Source: Comamonas halotolerans (GTDB lineage: Bacteria; Pseudomonadota; Gammaproteobacteria; Burkholderiales; Burkholderiaceae_C). From it: 64,000 nt of DNA. The stretch is taken from contig NZ_JASAUZ010000023.1 in the NCBI RefSeq assembly GCF_030162935.1, positions 372,001 through 436,000 of the forward strand, in the 5' to 3' direction. Positions 26,821 to 36,209 of the stretch are shown piece by piece (the stretch's first letter is position 1; each line of letters begins with the position of its first letter). A program made the translations under genes and the position numbers. Under the pieces are notes generated by a model. It did no database searches. It was not told where the DNA came from and saw nothing but the letters and a program-made list of their open reading frames with translations.

Positions 26821-27426
26821 TTATTGTGGATGTTGAAATTCTTTTTTCGCTGCATCCACACCAGCACGCACTACACACTCAGGCGCGTGGTCATTGACCA
26901 TGCCCATGGACTGCATGAAAGCGTAGCAGGTGGTGGGACCGACAAACTTCCACCCACGTTTTTTAAGTTCCTTGGCAAGGGCCTGGGATTCAGGTGTTTG
27001 AGCCATCACTTGCAAGCCTTCGCTGGGTCGTGCAGGTGCAAAGCTCCAGAAGAAAGCCTCTAGCGACCCCTCCCGTGCCACCATTTCCTGCGCTTTACCC
27101 GCATTGTGGATTACCGCTTCAATCTTTCCACGGTGGCGCACAATGCCTGTGTCTTGCAGCAGGCGCTGCACGTCTGCTTCCCCGAACTGAGCTACTTTGT
27201 GGAAGTCGAAGTTTGAAAAGGCTGCACGAAAGTTTTCACGCTTTTGCAAGATGGTGTACCAGCTCAAGCCCGACTGAAACGCCTCCAGGCTGATCTTTTC
27301 AAACAACCTGCGATCATCGCGGACCGGGAATCCCCATTCATGGTCATGATAGTGAATGTAGCGCTCGCTGCCTAAGCACCATGCGCAGCGCATCTGCCCA
27401 TCAGGGCCTGTCGCGATTGGGATCAT
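26821..27426 (-). CDS. tag: DNA-3-methyladenine glycosylase I
   Basis: Base excision repair enzyme removing 3-methyladenine. 201 residues. Zinc and fold motifs are present: RCAWCLG, YHDHEWGFPV, LEAFQSGLSWYTIL and the late VGPTTCYAFMQSMGMVNDHAPEC. AAGGAG is seven bases before ATG 27426, which I chose over an upstream codon. It converges on hemL across the shared terminator. Confidence 0.96.
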   Translation of the reverse strand: MIPIATGPDGQMRCAWCLGSERYIHYHDHEWGFPVRDDRRLFEKISLEAFQSGLSWYTILQKRENFRAAFSNFDFHKVAQFGEADVQRLLQDTGIVRHRGKIEAVIHNAGKAQEMVAREGSLEAFFWSFAPARPSEGLQVMAQTPESQALAKELKKRGWKFVGPTTCYAFMQSMGMVNDHAPECVVRAGVDAAKKEFQHPQ

Positions 27427-27531
27427 GCAAAACTCCTTGTCTGCCACTGTAGAGCAAAGCAGGCATAAAAATCTCGGTGCTGCTTGAACACCGGGTCGGA
27501 GATCACCCGATTGTCGCGTTAAAGGTACTGT

Positions 27532-29007
27532 TCAAGAAACTTTCGCCAAACGTGAATGTCGCATGCCGTAAGCAGCGTAGACCAAGACACCCAGTGCCAT
27601 CCAGCCCAGAAAACGAACCCAAGTCAGCGTAGTGAGATTCATCATCAGGTACACGCACAATACTGCAGACAGTGCGGGCAGAACCGGGGCGAATGGCACA
27701 CGATAGCCGCTACCCTGGGGATTCTTTCTGCGCAGCACCAACACGCCAACGCTGACCAGCACAAACGCCGACAAGGTGCCGATGTTGATCATCTCTTCCA
27801 GCGCCTCCACATTGGTGAATCCCGCCATCAATGCCACCACAACGCCTACAACGATTTGCAGACGCACAGGTGTTTTCCGCGTCCTGGAGGTCACACCCCA
27901 GTTGCGCGGTAGCAAGCCGTCACGGCACAGAGCCAGCAGCACACGGGCACTGCCCATCAACAGCACCATGACCACGGTGGTCATGCCCACCAGTACGCCG
28001 ATGGAGATGATCTGCGCCGCCCAGTCCGCGCCTACAGCAATGAATGCGGTGGCCAGCGATGGATTCTCCGCCTTCGCCAATTCGGTGTATGGCACCATGC
28101 CGGTCAGCGCCAGTGTGACCAGGATGTACAGCACCGTCACCAGCGCCAATCCACCCAGAATGCCGCGCGGCAAAGTGCGTTGCGGGTCTTTCACCTCTTC
28201 GGCAGAAGTCGCCACGATGTCAAAGCCCAGGAAGGCAAAGAACACCAGTGATGCCCCGGAAATCACGCCCAGCCACCCATACTGACTGGGCGCTGCTCCA
28301 AACAGCCAGGCCAGCATGGGCTGGCCCCAGACATCACCGCTCACACCGTGTGCAGCAACGGGTGGTTGAGCAGCCGGTATAAAAGGCGAAAAGTTATCGG
28401 TGTTCATATAGCTGAAGCCCACCACAATTACAAACAGCGTGATGGCAATTTTGATCAAGGTAAAGAAGTTGTTCACCTTGGCCGACTCTTTGGTGCCAGC
28501 CATCAACAGCAAGGTGAAGACGCTGACGATAAAGAATGGTCCCCAGTTCAGCGTCACACCTGCGAACTGAATGGTTTGTGGAATATCCCATCCCGCAGTG
28601 GCAAACACGGTAGACAAGTAAATGCCCCAATACTTGGCAATCACAGCTGCCGCAGAAATCATTTCAAGCAGCAGATTCCAGCCAATGATCCATGCCAGTC
28701 CCTCTCCCATGGTGAGGTAGGTGTAGGTATAGGCACTGCCTGTGACTGGTACATTGGATGCAAACTCCGCATAGCACATGATGGCCAGCGCACACGTAAA
28801 CGCAGCAATGATGAAGGAGAAGATCACGGCTGGCCCGGCAAAAGTGCCAGCTGCGCGAGCACCTACCGAAAAAATGCCCGCACCGACTGCCACAGCCATG
28901 CCCATGATGATCAAATCGAAAGTGCCCAGCGTACGTTTGAGCTGGCGCCCTTGCTCGTCCGCATCGGCCAGTGCCTGTGCGACAGTTTTAGTTCGTAACC
29001 ACTGCAT
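27532..29007 (-). CDS. APC-superfamily amino acid permease
   Basis: 491-residue inner-membrane permease with about 12-14 hydrophobic segments. The family start GTFDLIIMGMAVAVGAGIFSVG and the segment FLGFDIVATSAEEVKDPQRTLPRGI point to the cationic amino acid transporter (CAT/YhdG-like) branch. Substrate is not determinable. AAGGG precedes the ATG, and a perfect 8-base inverted repeat lies just upstream at 29027-29047. The remaining leader to 29303 (296 bases upstream) shows no gene. Confidence 0.9.
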   Translation of the reverse strand: MQWLRTKTVAQALADADEQGRQLKRTLGTFDLIIMGMAVAVGAGIFSVGARAAGTFAGPAVIFSFIIAAFTCALAIMCYAEFASNVPVTGSAYTYTYLTMGEGLAWIIGWNLLLEMISAAAVIAKYWGIYLSTVFATAGWDIPQTIQFAGVTLNWGPFFIVSVFTLLLMAGTKESAKVNNFFTLIKIAITLFVIVVGFSYMNTDNFSPFIPAAQPPVAAHGVSGDVWGQPMLAWLFGAAPSQYGWLGVISGASLVFFAFLGFDIVATSAEEVKDPQRTLPRGILGGLALVTVLYILVTLALTGMVPYTELAKAENPSLATAFIAVGADWAAQIISIGVLVGMTTVVMVLLMGSARVLLALCRDGLLPRNWGVTSRTRKTPVRLQIVVGVVVALMAGFTNVEALEEMINIGTLSAFVLVSVGVLVLRRKNPQGSGYRVPFAPVLPALSAVLCVYLMMNLTTLTWVRFLGWMALGVLVYAAYGMRHSRLAKVS

Positions 29008-29026
29008 TCAAACCCTTTTGCAGTCC

Positions 29027-29047
29027 GCCAACGCAGTCCGCGTTGGC
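29027..29047. promoter_or_regulatory. Inverted repeat just upstream of the permease start
   Basis: GCCAACGC (29027-29034) and GCGTTGGC (29040-29047) form a perfect 8-base-pair repeat with a 5-base centre, 20 bases before the permease start codon. It could be an operator or a hairpin in the mRNA leader near the ribosome binding site. No assignment is possible. Confidence 0.4.
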
Positions 29048-29303
29048 AGCCATCTAGTTTCAAAGGCATAAGAATAGGGATTACGCGTACAGGCAGCAGC
29101 AAGCTTGTGCTTACACCTGAATACGTGTTTGTTTCTCGAGCCAGTTTCTGCGCGGTTTAAGCATTGAAGTTAGCGACACAAGCAACTGAAAAAGAATGCG
29201 TCCAAAGGATAGTTAACGCCCATAAACTGCAAGCAATATCAGAAATTCGCAAAAACCCGGACGCACTGAGAAAATCCGTTTTTTGCATGAATCCGAAAGA
29301 CTG

Positions 29304-29753
29304 CTAGTTATTGGTCTGTGCAGGCAAGGCCAGAATCCATGCTGCCATGCCTTCTGCATGCTCCTGCGTCACTTGTGGATGGCGCGGCATGATCACCTTA
29401 CCCCAAACACCGACACTGCCCTCACGAATTTTTTGCGCGATATATGCCTGTGCCTGTGTCTGATCCCGGTAACGATCAGCAATTTGTACAAATCCTGGAC
29501 CCACAAATTTGCTGTCAATACCATGACAGCGCATGCAATCGCTGGCATCCAGCCACGCCTTGCCTTGAACCAACTCGGGGTGCAGTTGCGCCAACTGTGC
29601 CACCGTCTTAGCTGCTTTCTGGTCTGATGGTGTGCCAATGTACAGTCGCACGCCCAAATTCAGCAAACCCAGCACCACCAAAATCATGCCGATGATGATG
29701 AGCCAGCCGAGCCACTTCGGACGCTGTACCGGCTCGTCGTCGTAATCCTGCAT
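29304..29753 (-). CDS. Membrane-anchored c-type cytochrome
   Basis: 149 residues. A single N-terminal anchor (GWLIIIGMILVVLGLLNLGV, about 16-35) is followed by a periplasmic cytochrome c domain with heme motif C73-M-R-C76-H77 and a probable axial methionine in VIMPRHP. Class I cytochromes of this type carry electrons to terminal oxidases; the partner is not encoded nearby. A 229-base gap separates it from purH upstream and holds a hairpin at 29781-29809. Confidence 0.9.
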   Translation of the reverse strand: MQDYDDEPVQRPKWLGWLIIIGMILVVLGLLNLGVRLYIGTPSDQKAAKTVAQLAQLHPELVQGKAWLDASDCMRCHGIDSKFVGPGFVQIADRYRDQTQAQAYIAQKIREGSVGVWGKVIMPRHPQVTQEHAEGMAAWILALPAQTNN

Positions 29754-29780
29754 GGAGAAACATCCTTTTCACAAACAAAA

Positions 29781-29809
29781 TCGGCATGGAGCCGAAACAT
29801 CCATGCCGA
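29781..29809 (-). terminator. Hairpin between purH and the cytochrome gene
   Basis: TCGGCATGGA (29781-29790) pairs perfectly with TCCATGCCGA (29800-29809), loop of 9 bases, followed on the minus strand by TTTTGTTTGTG. It probably ends purH transcription, although it lies about 170 bases after the purH stop. The intervening 29810-29982 holds no gene that I can support. Confidence 0.65.
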
Positions 29810-29982
29810 GTGTGCATTGCCTTGCCCAACCTGACGCAAGCAAGGGCTTCCAAGACAACGCCGCCCGCACAGCCCATCACTGAATGGGTTGCTCTGAGGC
29901 GAAATGTCGATCCGGAGAAAAGTAGCAGCGCTACGAGCAAGGATGGACACAACGCGTCAGGTATGAACTGCGCTGTCTCCTA

Positions 29983-31581
29983 TCAGTGACGGAAGTGACG
30001 CACGCCGGTGAACACCATGGCGACACCACGCTCGTTGGCCGCGTCAATGACCTCCTGGTCACGCATGGAGCCACCAGGCTGTGCCACGCAGGTCGCGCCC
30101 GCATCCACCACCACGTCCAAACCATCACGGAAGGGGAAGAAAGCATCCGAAGCCACAACGGTGTTCTGCAGCGTCAGCTTGGCAGCCTCTGCCTTGATGG
30201 AAGCAATGCGTGCCGAGTCCAGGCGCGACATCTGGCCTGCGCCCACGCCCATGGTCATGCCGTTCTTGCAGAACACGATGGCGTTGGACTTGACGAACTT
30301 GGCCACCTTCCAGGCAAACAGCAGATCTTGCAGCTCTTCAGGCGTAGGTTGCTTGATGGTCACCACCTTCAGATCAGCCAGTTGCAGCTCATGGTTGTCC
30401 GCAGTCTGCAGCAAAATGCCGGAGCCCACACGCTTGGACTCCACCGCATTGCGACCATTGGCCCAGTCGGTTTCACCACCGGCAGGCAGGGCAATCTTCA
30501 TCAGACGCACATTGACCTTGGCCTTGAAGATTTCCAGCGCTTCAGCACTGAACTCAGGCGCCATCAGCACTTCAACAAACTGCTTGGAAACGGCTTCTGC
30601 TGCTGCCTTGTCCACAGGGCGGTTGAAGGCGATGATGCCGCCAAAGGCACTGGTGGGATCAGTCTGGAATGCCTTGGAATAGGCTTCAAAGGCATTGGCG
30701 CCAACGGCCACGCCACAAGGGTTGGCATGCTTGACAATCACGCAGGCGGGCGCGTCAAAGCTCTTGACGCATTCCCAGGCCGCATCAGCATCGGCAATGT
30801 TGTTGTAGCTCAGCTCCTTGCCTTGCAGCTGTTCACCGGTAGCCAGCGAACCCGGCGCAGGGTACAAATCGCGGTACCAGGCTGCTTGCTGGTGGCTGTT
30901 TTCACCGTAGCGCAGATCCTGAATCTTGACGAACTGTGCATTGCTCTGGCCGGGGAATGCCGCACGCTCAGGCACGTACGATTCACTCAGTTTTTCGTCT
31001 TCAAACTTCACGGAAGACAGATAGTCGCTGATGGCACCGTCATACTGGCTGATGCGATTGAACGCTGCCACCGACAGCTCGAAACGCAGCTTATTGGAGA
31101 GCTTGCCATGGGTCTTCAACTCGGCCAGCACCTTCTCGTACTGGTCGGCAGCTGTCACAACGCCCACATCTTTCCAGTTCTTGGCAGCAGAGCGCACCAT
31201 GGCGGGACCACCAATATCGATGTTCTCGATGGCATCAGCCAACGTGCAGCCAGCCTTGGCCACTGTGGCTTCAAAGGGGTACAGATTCACAACCAGCAGA
31301 TCAATGGTCTCAATCCCGTGCTCCTTCAAAGCAGCCATATGCTCAGGGAAGTCACGGCGTGCCAGCAGACCACCATGCACCATGGGGTGCAGTGTCTTGA
31401 CACGACCATCGAGCATTTCTGGGAATTTGGTGACTTCCGCCACCTCCGTTACAGGCAGACCCTTCTCAGCCAGCAGCTTGGCAGTGCCACCGGTAGACAG
31501 CAATTGCACGCCCATGGCGTGCAAGGCTTGCGCGAATTCAACGATGCCGGTTTTGTCGGAAACAGAGAGCAGTGCTTTCAT
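29983..31581 (-). CDS. purH: Bifunctional AICAR transformylase / IMP cyclohydrolase
   Basis: Last two steps of purine synthesis. 532 residues. The N-terminal IMP cyclohydrolase domain begins [18 protein letters not shown], includes [14 protein letters not shown] and [11 protein letters not shown]; the C-terminal transformylase domain has [25 protein letters not shown] and [16 protein letters not shown] 31581 is the family start. It follows fis with an 83-base gap, in the dusB-fis-purH order seen in Burkholderiales. Confidence 0.98.
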   Translation of the reverse strand: MKALLSVSDKTGIVEFAQALHAMGVQLLSTGGTAKLLAEKGLPVTEVAEVTKFPEMLDGRVKTLHPMVHGGLLARRDFPEHMAALKEHGIETIDLLVVNLYPFEATVAKAGCTLADAIENIDIGGPAMVRSAAKNWKDVGVVTAADQYEKVLAELKTHGKLSNKLRFELSVAAFNRISQYDGAISDYLSSVKFEDEKLSESYVPERAAFPGQSNAQFVKIQDLRYGENSHQQAAWYRDLYPAPGSLATGEQLQGKELSYNNIADADAAWECVKSFDAPACVIVKHANPCGVAVGANAFEAYSKAFQTDPTSAFGGIIAFNRPVDKAAAEAVSKQFVEVLMAPEFSAEALEIFKAKVNVRLMKIALPAGGETDWANGRNAVESKRVGSGILLQTADNHELQLADLKVVTIKQPTPEELQDLLFAWKVAKFVKSNAIVFCKNGMTMGVGAGQMSRLDSARIASIKAEAAKLTLQNTVVASDAFFPFRDGLDVVVDAGATCVAQPGGSMRDQEVIDAANERGVAMVFTGVRHFRH

Positions 31582-31664
31582 GGTGCAACTCAATAATGAT
31601 GAAATCGTTACTCAGCGCCTACCTTGCAAGCGCTGACAGCTATCAAAAAAAGAATGCTGCGCGC

Positions 31665-31913
31665 TCAGAGCATGTCATGCTCAAGCAGCTTCTTGCGTAA
31701 GGTGTTGCGATTCAGACCCAGCCACTGCGCAGCACGCGACTGGTTGTTGTCTGACTGGTGCATGACTACGTCGAGCAGTGGTTTCTCGACCAGTCGCAGC
31801 AACATGTCATACATATTGCTGGGTGTCTCGCCCCCCAGATCCCGGAAATAGCTCTCCAGACTGGCGCGAACGCATTCCTCAATACTTTGGTTGTCTTGTG
31901 CTTGGGTGCTCAT
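31665..31913 (-). CDS. fis: Fis family nucleoid/transcription factor
   Basis: 82-residue Fis protein, a DNA-bending regulator. The C-terminal helix-turn-helix QSRAAQWLGLNRNTLRKKLLEH is intact, and an N-terminal dimerisation helix region precedes it. Its start overlaps the dusB stop by four bases (ATGA), so it depends on the dusB transcript, as in E. coli. Confidence 0.95.
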   Translation of the reverse strand: MSTQAQDNQSIEECVRASLESYFRDLGGETPSNMYDMLLRLVEKPLLDVVMHQSDNNQSRAAQWLGLNRNTLRKKLLEHDML

Positions 31914-32965
31914 GCAGCCAATTCCTCAATTTCTAGCTCTGCATCTGCCGCCCCAGTGGTTAGTGGCAGACGCTCCATCTGCTGGCCCAGCTGCTCCAAA
32001 TAGTCAGCCACGGCCTGCCACTGCACTTGGCAGTCTTCGATGGTGTTGATATGTTTACGAAAGGTTTCCCCGCCAGGCAAAGCACGCAAATACCAGGCAA
32101 TGTGTTTGCGCGCACTGCGCACTCCGGTCAGCTCCCCATACAGGCTGTAATGGTCTTGCAAATGCTCAAGCAGCAAGGCGCGCAACTCAGACACCAAGGG
32201 TGGCGCCATGTGTGTGCCCGTCGCCAGAAAGTGAGCGATCTCACGGAAAATCCAGGGGCGCCCTTGCGCAGCCCTGCCCACCATCACGGCATCCGCACCG
32301 GTATAGGCCAGTACATCTCGCGCTTTTTCAGGGCTCGTAATGTCACCATTGGCCACTACTGGCACCTGCACAGCCTGTTTGACTGCGGCGATGGTGTCGT
32401 ACTCTGCAAAGCCTTTGTAGCCCTGCTCACGCGTGCGGCCATGCACCGTGAGCATTTGAATGCCCACGTCTTCAAATTGCATCGCCAGCTTGACGGCATT
32501 CTTTTCGGCATCGCACCAGCCAGTGCGCATTTTCAAGGTCACAGGAACGTTGAAAGGCCGAGCCGCCTCAACCACTGCATGGGCAATCTCCACCGCCAAA
32601 GGCTCGTTTTGCATCAGAGCGGAACCCGCCCACTTATTGCACACCTTTTTGGCCGGACAACCCATGTTGATGTCGATGATCTGTGCACCGCGCTCAATGT
32701 TGTAGATGGCGGCCTCAGCCATCATAGGCGCATCCGTGCCCGCGATTTGTACCGAAATCGGTCCAGGCTCACCCGCATGATTGGCACGACGGCTGGTCTT
32801 GAGACTGTTCCACAAGTCCTTGCGCGATGTCACCATCTCACTGACCGCATAACCGGCTCCCAATGCCTTGCACAGCTGGCGGAACGGCCGATCTGTCACA
32901 CCCGCCATGGGAGCAACAAACAGGTTATTCGCCAGCGAATGCTGACCAATGCGCAGCACAGTCAT
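31910..32965 (-). CDS. dusB: tRNA-dihydrouridine synthase B
   Basis: FMN enzyme that reduces uridine in the tRNA D-loop. 351 residues. Motifs are FVAPMAGVTDRPFR, INMGCPAKKVCNKWAGSAL with the catalytic cysteine, TVHGRTREQGYKG, VVANGDITSPEKA and DAVMVGRAAQGRPWIF. ATG 32965 (MTVLRIGQ) was chosen; the longer in-frame extension has only a TTG start. First gene of dusB-fis. Confidence 0.96.
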   Translation of the reverse strand: MTVLRIGQHSLANNLFVAPMAGVTDRPFRQLCKALGAGYAVSEMVTSRKDLWNSLKTSRRANHAGEPGPISVQIAGTDAPMMAEAAIYNIERGAQIIDINMGCPAKKVCNKWAGSALMQNEPLAVEIAHAVVEAARPFNVPVTLKMRTGWCDAEKNAVKLAMQFEDVGIQMLTVHGRTREQGYKGFAEYDTIAAVKQAVQVPVVANGDITSPEKARDVLAYTGADAVMVGRAAQGRPWIFREIAHFLATGTHMAPPLVSELRALLLEHLQDHYSLYGELTGVRSARKHIAWYLRALPGGETFRKHINTIEDCQVQWQAVADYLEQLGQQMERLPLTTGAADAELEIEELAA

Positions 32966-33101
32966 GAAAGGCCTAAACGGGACAAGGAGCAAGAAGCGGG
33001 AAAGCTTTCTATTGTAGCTGCCCAAAAAATAAGCACACCCAGACGCTACAAAGACACTAGCAAAGAATCAGGTAAAACGCCAAGTCCTAATCGCGTCTCA
33101 C

Positions 33102-33644
33102 TTACCAGTTGACGGCGGCAGGAACAAAGGCCCACCAATGGCCTGGTACCGGAACCCAGCCACGTCCGCGCATTACGCCTGCCAGCCAGGTGCGGTTGAA
33201 CTCTACATCGGGCGAAACGTCCTCTGTCGCGCCCCCTGAAGTATCTTGTAGCGCCGCTGAAAGCGCTGCTGGGGGTGGGATATGAGCAGCACCCATATCC
33301 ACTTCCTCACCATCAGCCAAAGGGCCACGCACAAAATCGGAGGCTGTCTCACTGTCAACCACCAGCACATGAACATCCATGACCTGCTGCATATGGCCTG
33401 CACTCGTGTGCACATAGGGACAGCCATCTACCACCAGTCGCATGCCTTGCGACTGAATCATCACTTTCGCCATTTGCAGGGCGCGGCGTGCATGGGGCGC
33501 ATCCATCAAAAGCTGACATTCGGCCTCAATAAGGCGCTCCTGTGCAGACGCAGGAAGTTTTCCACCCTCCGCCAGAGCACTGGAAACCATGGTCAGCGAC
33601 ACCAAAAGCGCTTTACCGACTTGCTGCTTCACTCTCTTACTCAT
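33102..33644 (-). CDS. Exported protein of unknown function, Trp-rich C terminus
   Basis: About 180 residues with a signal peptide (KALLVSLTMVSSALA). I do not recognise the family. The mature part has two cysteines (ECQLL and DGCPYV), a Pro/Ala-rich linker, and a compact tail with five tryptophans (GRGWVPVPGHWWAFVPAAVNW region, plus RTWLAG). Start could also be ATG 33662. It is divergent from the DedA-like gene and downstream of nothing obvious on its strand. Confidence 0.6.
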   Translation of the reverse strand: MSKRVKQQVGKALLVSLTMVSSALAEGGKLPASAQERLIEAECQLLMDAPHARRALQMAKVMIQSQGMRLVVDGCPYVHTSAGHMQQVMDVHVLVVDSETASDFVRGPLADGEEVDMGAAHIPPPAALSAALQDTSGGATEDVSPDVEFNRTWLAGVMRGRGWVPVPGHWWAFVPAAVNW

Positions 33645-33722
33645 TGCAAATGCGATGTTCATACCCCCAGCTTAGGGCAAGCCTCTGCCAGCCGATAGCA
33701 GACGAGCACCTACACTGCGCCC

Positions 33723-34247
33723 ATGGAAGCGTGGATTCAAGAAATTTTGCAATGGCTGGCTCTTCCCCAATTCGGGCTGAGCACCTTGTTTGTTGTGGCA
33801 CTGGTGTCTGCCACCTTGTTGCCTTTGGGGTCAGAGCCTGCCGTTGTTGGCTTGCTGCAGCTCAATCCCGAACTATTCTGGCCTGCCATTTTGACCGCCA
33901 CAGCAGGCAATACCGTGGGTGGTGGCATCAGCTGGTGGATGGGATTGGGCGCTCACAAAGCCTGGAATCTTGCACGCGAGCGAAGTAGACAAGGCTTGCC
34001 GATCGCCGAGGGGCAGAAACCTCCACGCGAACTCTCACGCACCGAACGCAAAGCCCGTGTTTGGCTACGGCGCTGGGGCGCAAAGACCTGCCTGCTCAGC
34101 TGGCTTCCCATTGTGGGCGACCCACTATGTGCCGTTGCAGGCTGGCTGAAGCTGCCTTTCTGGCCCTGTCTGTTTTATATGGCCATAGGCAAATTTCTGC
34201 GCTATCTGGTCATGACCACTGTCATTATCTGGGCCTTGCCTCATTGA
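33723..34247 (+). CDS. YqaA/DedA-like (VTT domain) inner membrane protein
   Basis: 174-residue membrane protein related to the YqaA branch of the DedA/SNARE-associated family. Seen are VSATLLPLGSEPAVVGLL, a glycine-rich AGNTVGGGISWWMG and the family loop RRWGAKTCLLSWLPIVGDPLCAVAGWL, then a C-terminal membrane helix. DedA members move lipids or maintain membrane potential; the substrate of this branch is unknown. It converges on the Bug-type gene. Confidence 0.88.
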   Translation: MEAWIQEILQWLALPQFGLSTLFVVALVSATLLPLGSEPAVVGLLQLNPELFWPAILTATAGNTVGGGISWWMGLGAHKAWNLARERSRQGLPIAEGQKPPRELSRTERKARVWLRRWGAKTCLLSWLPIVGDPLCAVAGWLKLPFWPCLFYMAIGKFLRYLVMTTVIIWALPH

Positions 34248-34280
34248 CGCCCTCTGCAACACAAATCATGTTTTGTTGCT

Positions 34281-35279
34281 TCAGTCGACTTTCAGGCCAA
34301 TGGACTGCGTGACCTTCGCATAGCGTGCGATATCTGCATGCACCATGTCCTGAAAATCTTGGGCAGAGCCACCATCCAGGGCAAAACCCTGCTCTTTAAT
34401 AGCTTGCGCCACTGCAGGTCTGCCCAGTATTTCGCGTATCACGCGGTTCAATTGCTGCACCGTCGCACGTGGAGTGGCAGCAGGCACCAGCAAGCCATGC
34501 CACTGGTCAACGGCATAACCGGTCACGCCCTGTTCTGCCACGCTGGGCACCTGAGGCAGCAATTCGGAACGCCCGGCGGAGGTCACCGCCAAAGCACGCA
34601 GCTTTCCTGTATGCACCAAGGGCGCAGCACTGCTGGCAGTGAGCACTGCCAACGGCACCTGATTTCCCAATACAGCAGCCAATGCCGGACCGCAGCCTTT
34701 GTATGGCACTTGCTGCAGGCTGACTGCTTGTGCCTTGGCGAGCATCTCACCAGCCAAGTGTTGCGGCGTACCATTGCCACATGAAGCAAATGGCAAAGCT
34801 GGTTGAGCGCGAGCTGCATCCAGCGCCTGCGACAGGCTCTGCCAAGAGGACTGCTGGGGAACCACGAACACCGAAGGCACATAGCCCACGTTAATGACCC
34901 CAGTAAAGTCATGCTTCGGATCAAAATCCATGCTGCTGAATACACCAGGATTGATGGCAAACGAGCTATTGACCATCAACAAGGTATGCCCGTCAGCCGG
35001 GGCATCGGCCACTATCTTGGCCCCAATATTGCCGCTGGCCCCTGGCTTGTTGTCCACTACCACGGGCACCCCCAACTGGCTTTGCAACTCCGCGCCCAAC
35101 TTGCGAGCCAGCCAGTCCGTGCCTCCGCCCGGTGGAAAGGTGACCACAATGCGCAACGGTTGACGGGTAGCAAACGGCAACAACGGGTCCCCGGCTTTGT
35201 GGTTTCCACAAGCCAGCAGCATGCTCGCAAGCCATGCTGCCGCCAAGCTTTGGATGAATCGGTGACTTTTACGCATCAA
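34281..35279 (-). CDS. Bug/TctC-type solute-binding lipoprotein
   Basis: 332 residues. A lipoprotein signal peptide ends in LLAC24. The Bug family signature IVVTFPPGGGTDWLARKLG, a DNKPGASGNIGA segment, a GYVPSVFVV region and VPYKGCGPALAAVLGNQV are all seen. Such proteins bind carboxylates such as citrate or aspartate for tripartite tricarboxylate transporters; many in Comamonadaceae and Bordetella are orphans with no transporter next to them, as here. Its start overlaps the nadC end by 11 bases, so it may be co-transcribed with nadC and could bind quinolinate- or nicotinate-like ligands, but this is speculation. Confidence 0.9.
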   Translation of the reverse strand: MMRKSHRFIQSLAAAWLASMLLACGNHKAGDPLLPFATRQPLRIVVTFPPGGGTDWLARKLGAELQSQLGVPVVVDNKPGASGNIGAKIVADAPADGHTLLMVNSSFAINPGVFSSMDFDPKHDFTGVINVGYVPSVFVVPQQSSWQSLSQALDAARAQPALPFASCGNGTPQHLAGEMLAKAQAVSLQQVPYKGCGPALAAVLGNQVPLAVLTASSAAPLVHTGKLRALAVTSAGRSELLPQVPSVAEQGVTGYAVDQWHGLLVPAATPRATVQQLNRVIREILGRPAVAQAIKEQGFALDGGSAQDFQDMVHADIARYAKVTQSIGLKVD

Positions 35280-36150
35280 GGCCGATGTCCAATACGCGAG
35301 CGCTGTGTGTCAGCCAGCCTACGGCAATCTGATCCACGCCGGTTGCTGCCACTTCTGGAGCAGTATCTGGTGTGATGCGACCCGATGCTTCGGTGATGGC
35401 TTTTCCCCTGCACATAGCCACCGCCGTGCGCAAATCATCCAATGCCATATTGTCCAGCAGCACTACATCCACCCCCAATTTCAGCGCCACCTCCAACTGC
35501 TGCAAGTTGTCAACTTCCAGCTCGATCTTGACCATATGCCCCACGCCCGTACGCGCTCGCTGCACGGCCTGCTCCACGCCACCGGCCAGCGCAATGTGGT
35601 TGTCCTTGATGAGTACCGCATCATCCAGACCAAAGCGGTGATTGCTGCCGCCCCCGACGCGCACAGCGTACTTTTGCACCACTCGCAGGCCGGGCATGGT
35701 TTTGCGAGTGCAGGTGACACGTGCGTCATAGGGTGCAATGGCACGGGCAATCGAAGCCGTAGCGCTGGCCACGCCGCTGAGGTGACACAAATAATTGAGC
35801 GCAACACGCTCTGCCGACAAAATGGCGCGCGCACTGCCGCGAATGCATGCAATCTCTGCCCCCGGGAATAAGTCTGCCCCATCTCGCAGTTGTGCCTTAA
35901 ACTGCACATGTGGATCCAAGGCATGGAATGCCAGGCGGGCAAGATCCAGCCCTGCCAGCACCCCTTCCTGGCGTGCTACCAAGCGCAACTGCGCCTTTGT
36001 ATCAACGGGCACGATGGTGTCAGTAGTCAAATCTCCTGCACGTCCCAAATCTTCCAGCAATGCCATCTGTACCAAAGGCTGAAGCATCACGTCAGGCAGA
36101 GCGGGAACGGGCAAACGAAAATTTGTCTCAGTCGATTTATTTATGCTCAT
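35269..36150 (-). CDS. nadC: Nicotinate-nucleotide pyrophosphorylase (quinolinate PRTase)
   Basis: Converts quinolinate and PRPP to nicotinate mononucleotide in NAD synthesis. 293 residues. The core motifs are ALLEDLGRAGDLTTD, TRKTMPGLRVVQKYAVRVGGGSNHR, VLIKDNHIA and EASGRITPD. The start codon ATG 36148-36150 lies inside a palindrome (36143-36159), suggesting repression by the neighbouring regulator. A Bug-type gene overlaps its 3' end. Confidence 0.97.
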   Translation of the reverse strand: MSINKSTETNFRLPVPALPDVMLQPLVQMALLEDLGRAGDLTTDTIVPVDTKAQLRLVARQEGVLAGLDLARLAFHALDPHVQFKAQLRDGADLFPGAEIACIRGSARAILSAERVALNYLCHLSGVASATASIARAIAPYDARVTCTRKTMPGLRVVQKYAVRVGGGSNHRFGLDDAVLIKDNHIALAGGVEQAVQRARTGVGHMVKIELEVDNLQQLEVALKLGVDVVLLDNMALDDLRTAVAMCRGKAITEASGRITPDTAPEVAATGVDQIAVGWLTHSARVLDIGLDA

Positions 36151-36159
36151 TTTGAGTAT
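36143..36159. promoter_or_regulatory. Palindromic operator-like site A over the nadC start
   Basis: ATGCTCA-TTT-TGAGTAT is an inverted repeat with one mismatch. The first base of the nadC start codon on the minus strand lies in its spacer. A near-identical copy is found 67 bases away at 36210. Both are in the intergenic region between nadC and the NAD-type regulator, so binding by that regulator is inferred. Confidence 0.65.
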
Positions 36160-36209
36160 TTTATAGGCAAAAAAAAGAGAGCGCCTCGGTGAATGAGATA
36201 CACCTCTTT

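Noticed and set aside
29608-29952. A 114-residue minus-strand frame between purH and the cytochrome gene.
   Set aside because: It runs into the cytochrome c gene in another frame and has no ribosome binding site or family resemblance.
29986-31596. A 536-residue open frame on the plus strand covering nearly all of purH.
   Set aside because: It is the exact antisense of purH, has no recognisable motif and a composition (many His, Gln, Arg) typical of an opposite-strand shadow in GC-rich DNA.
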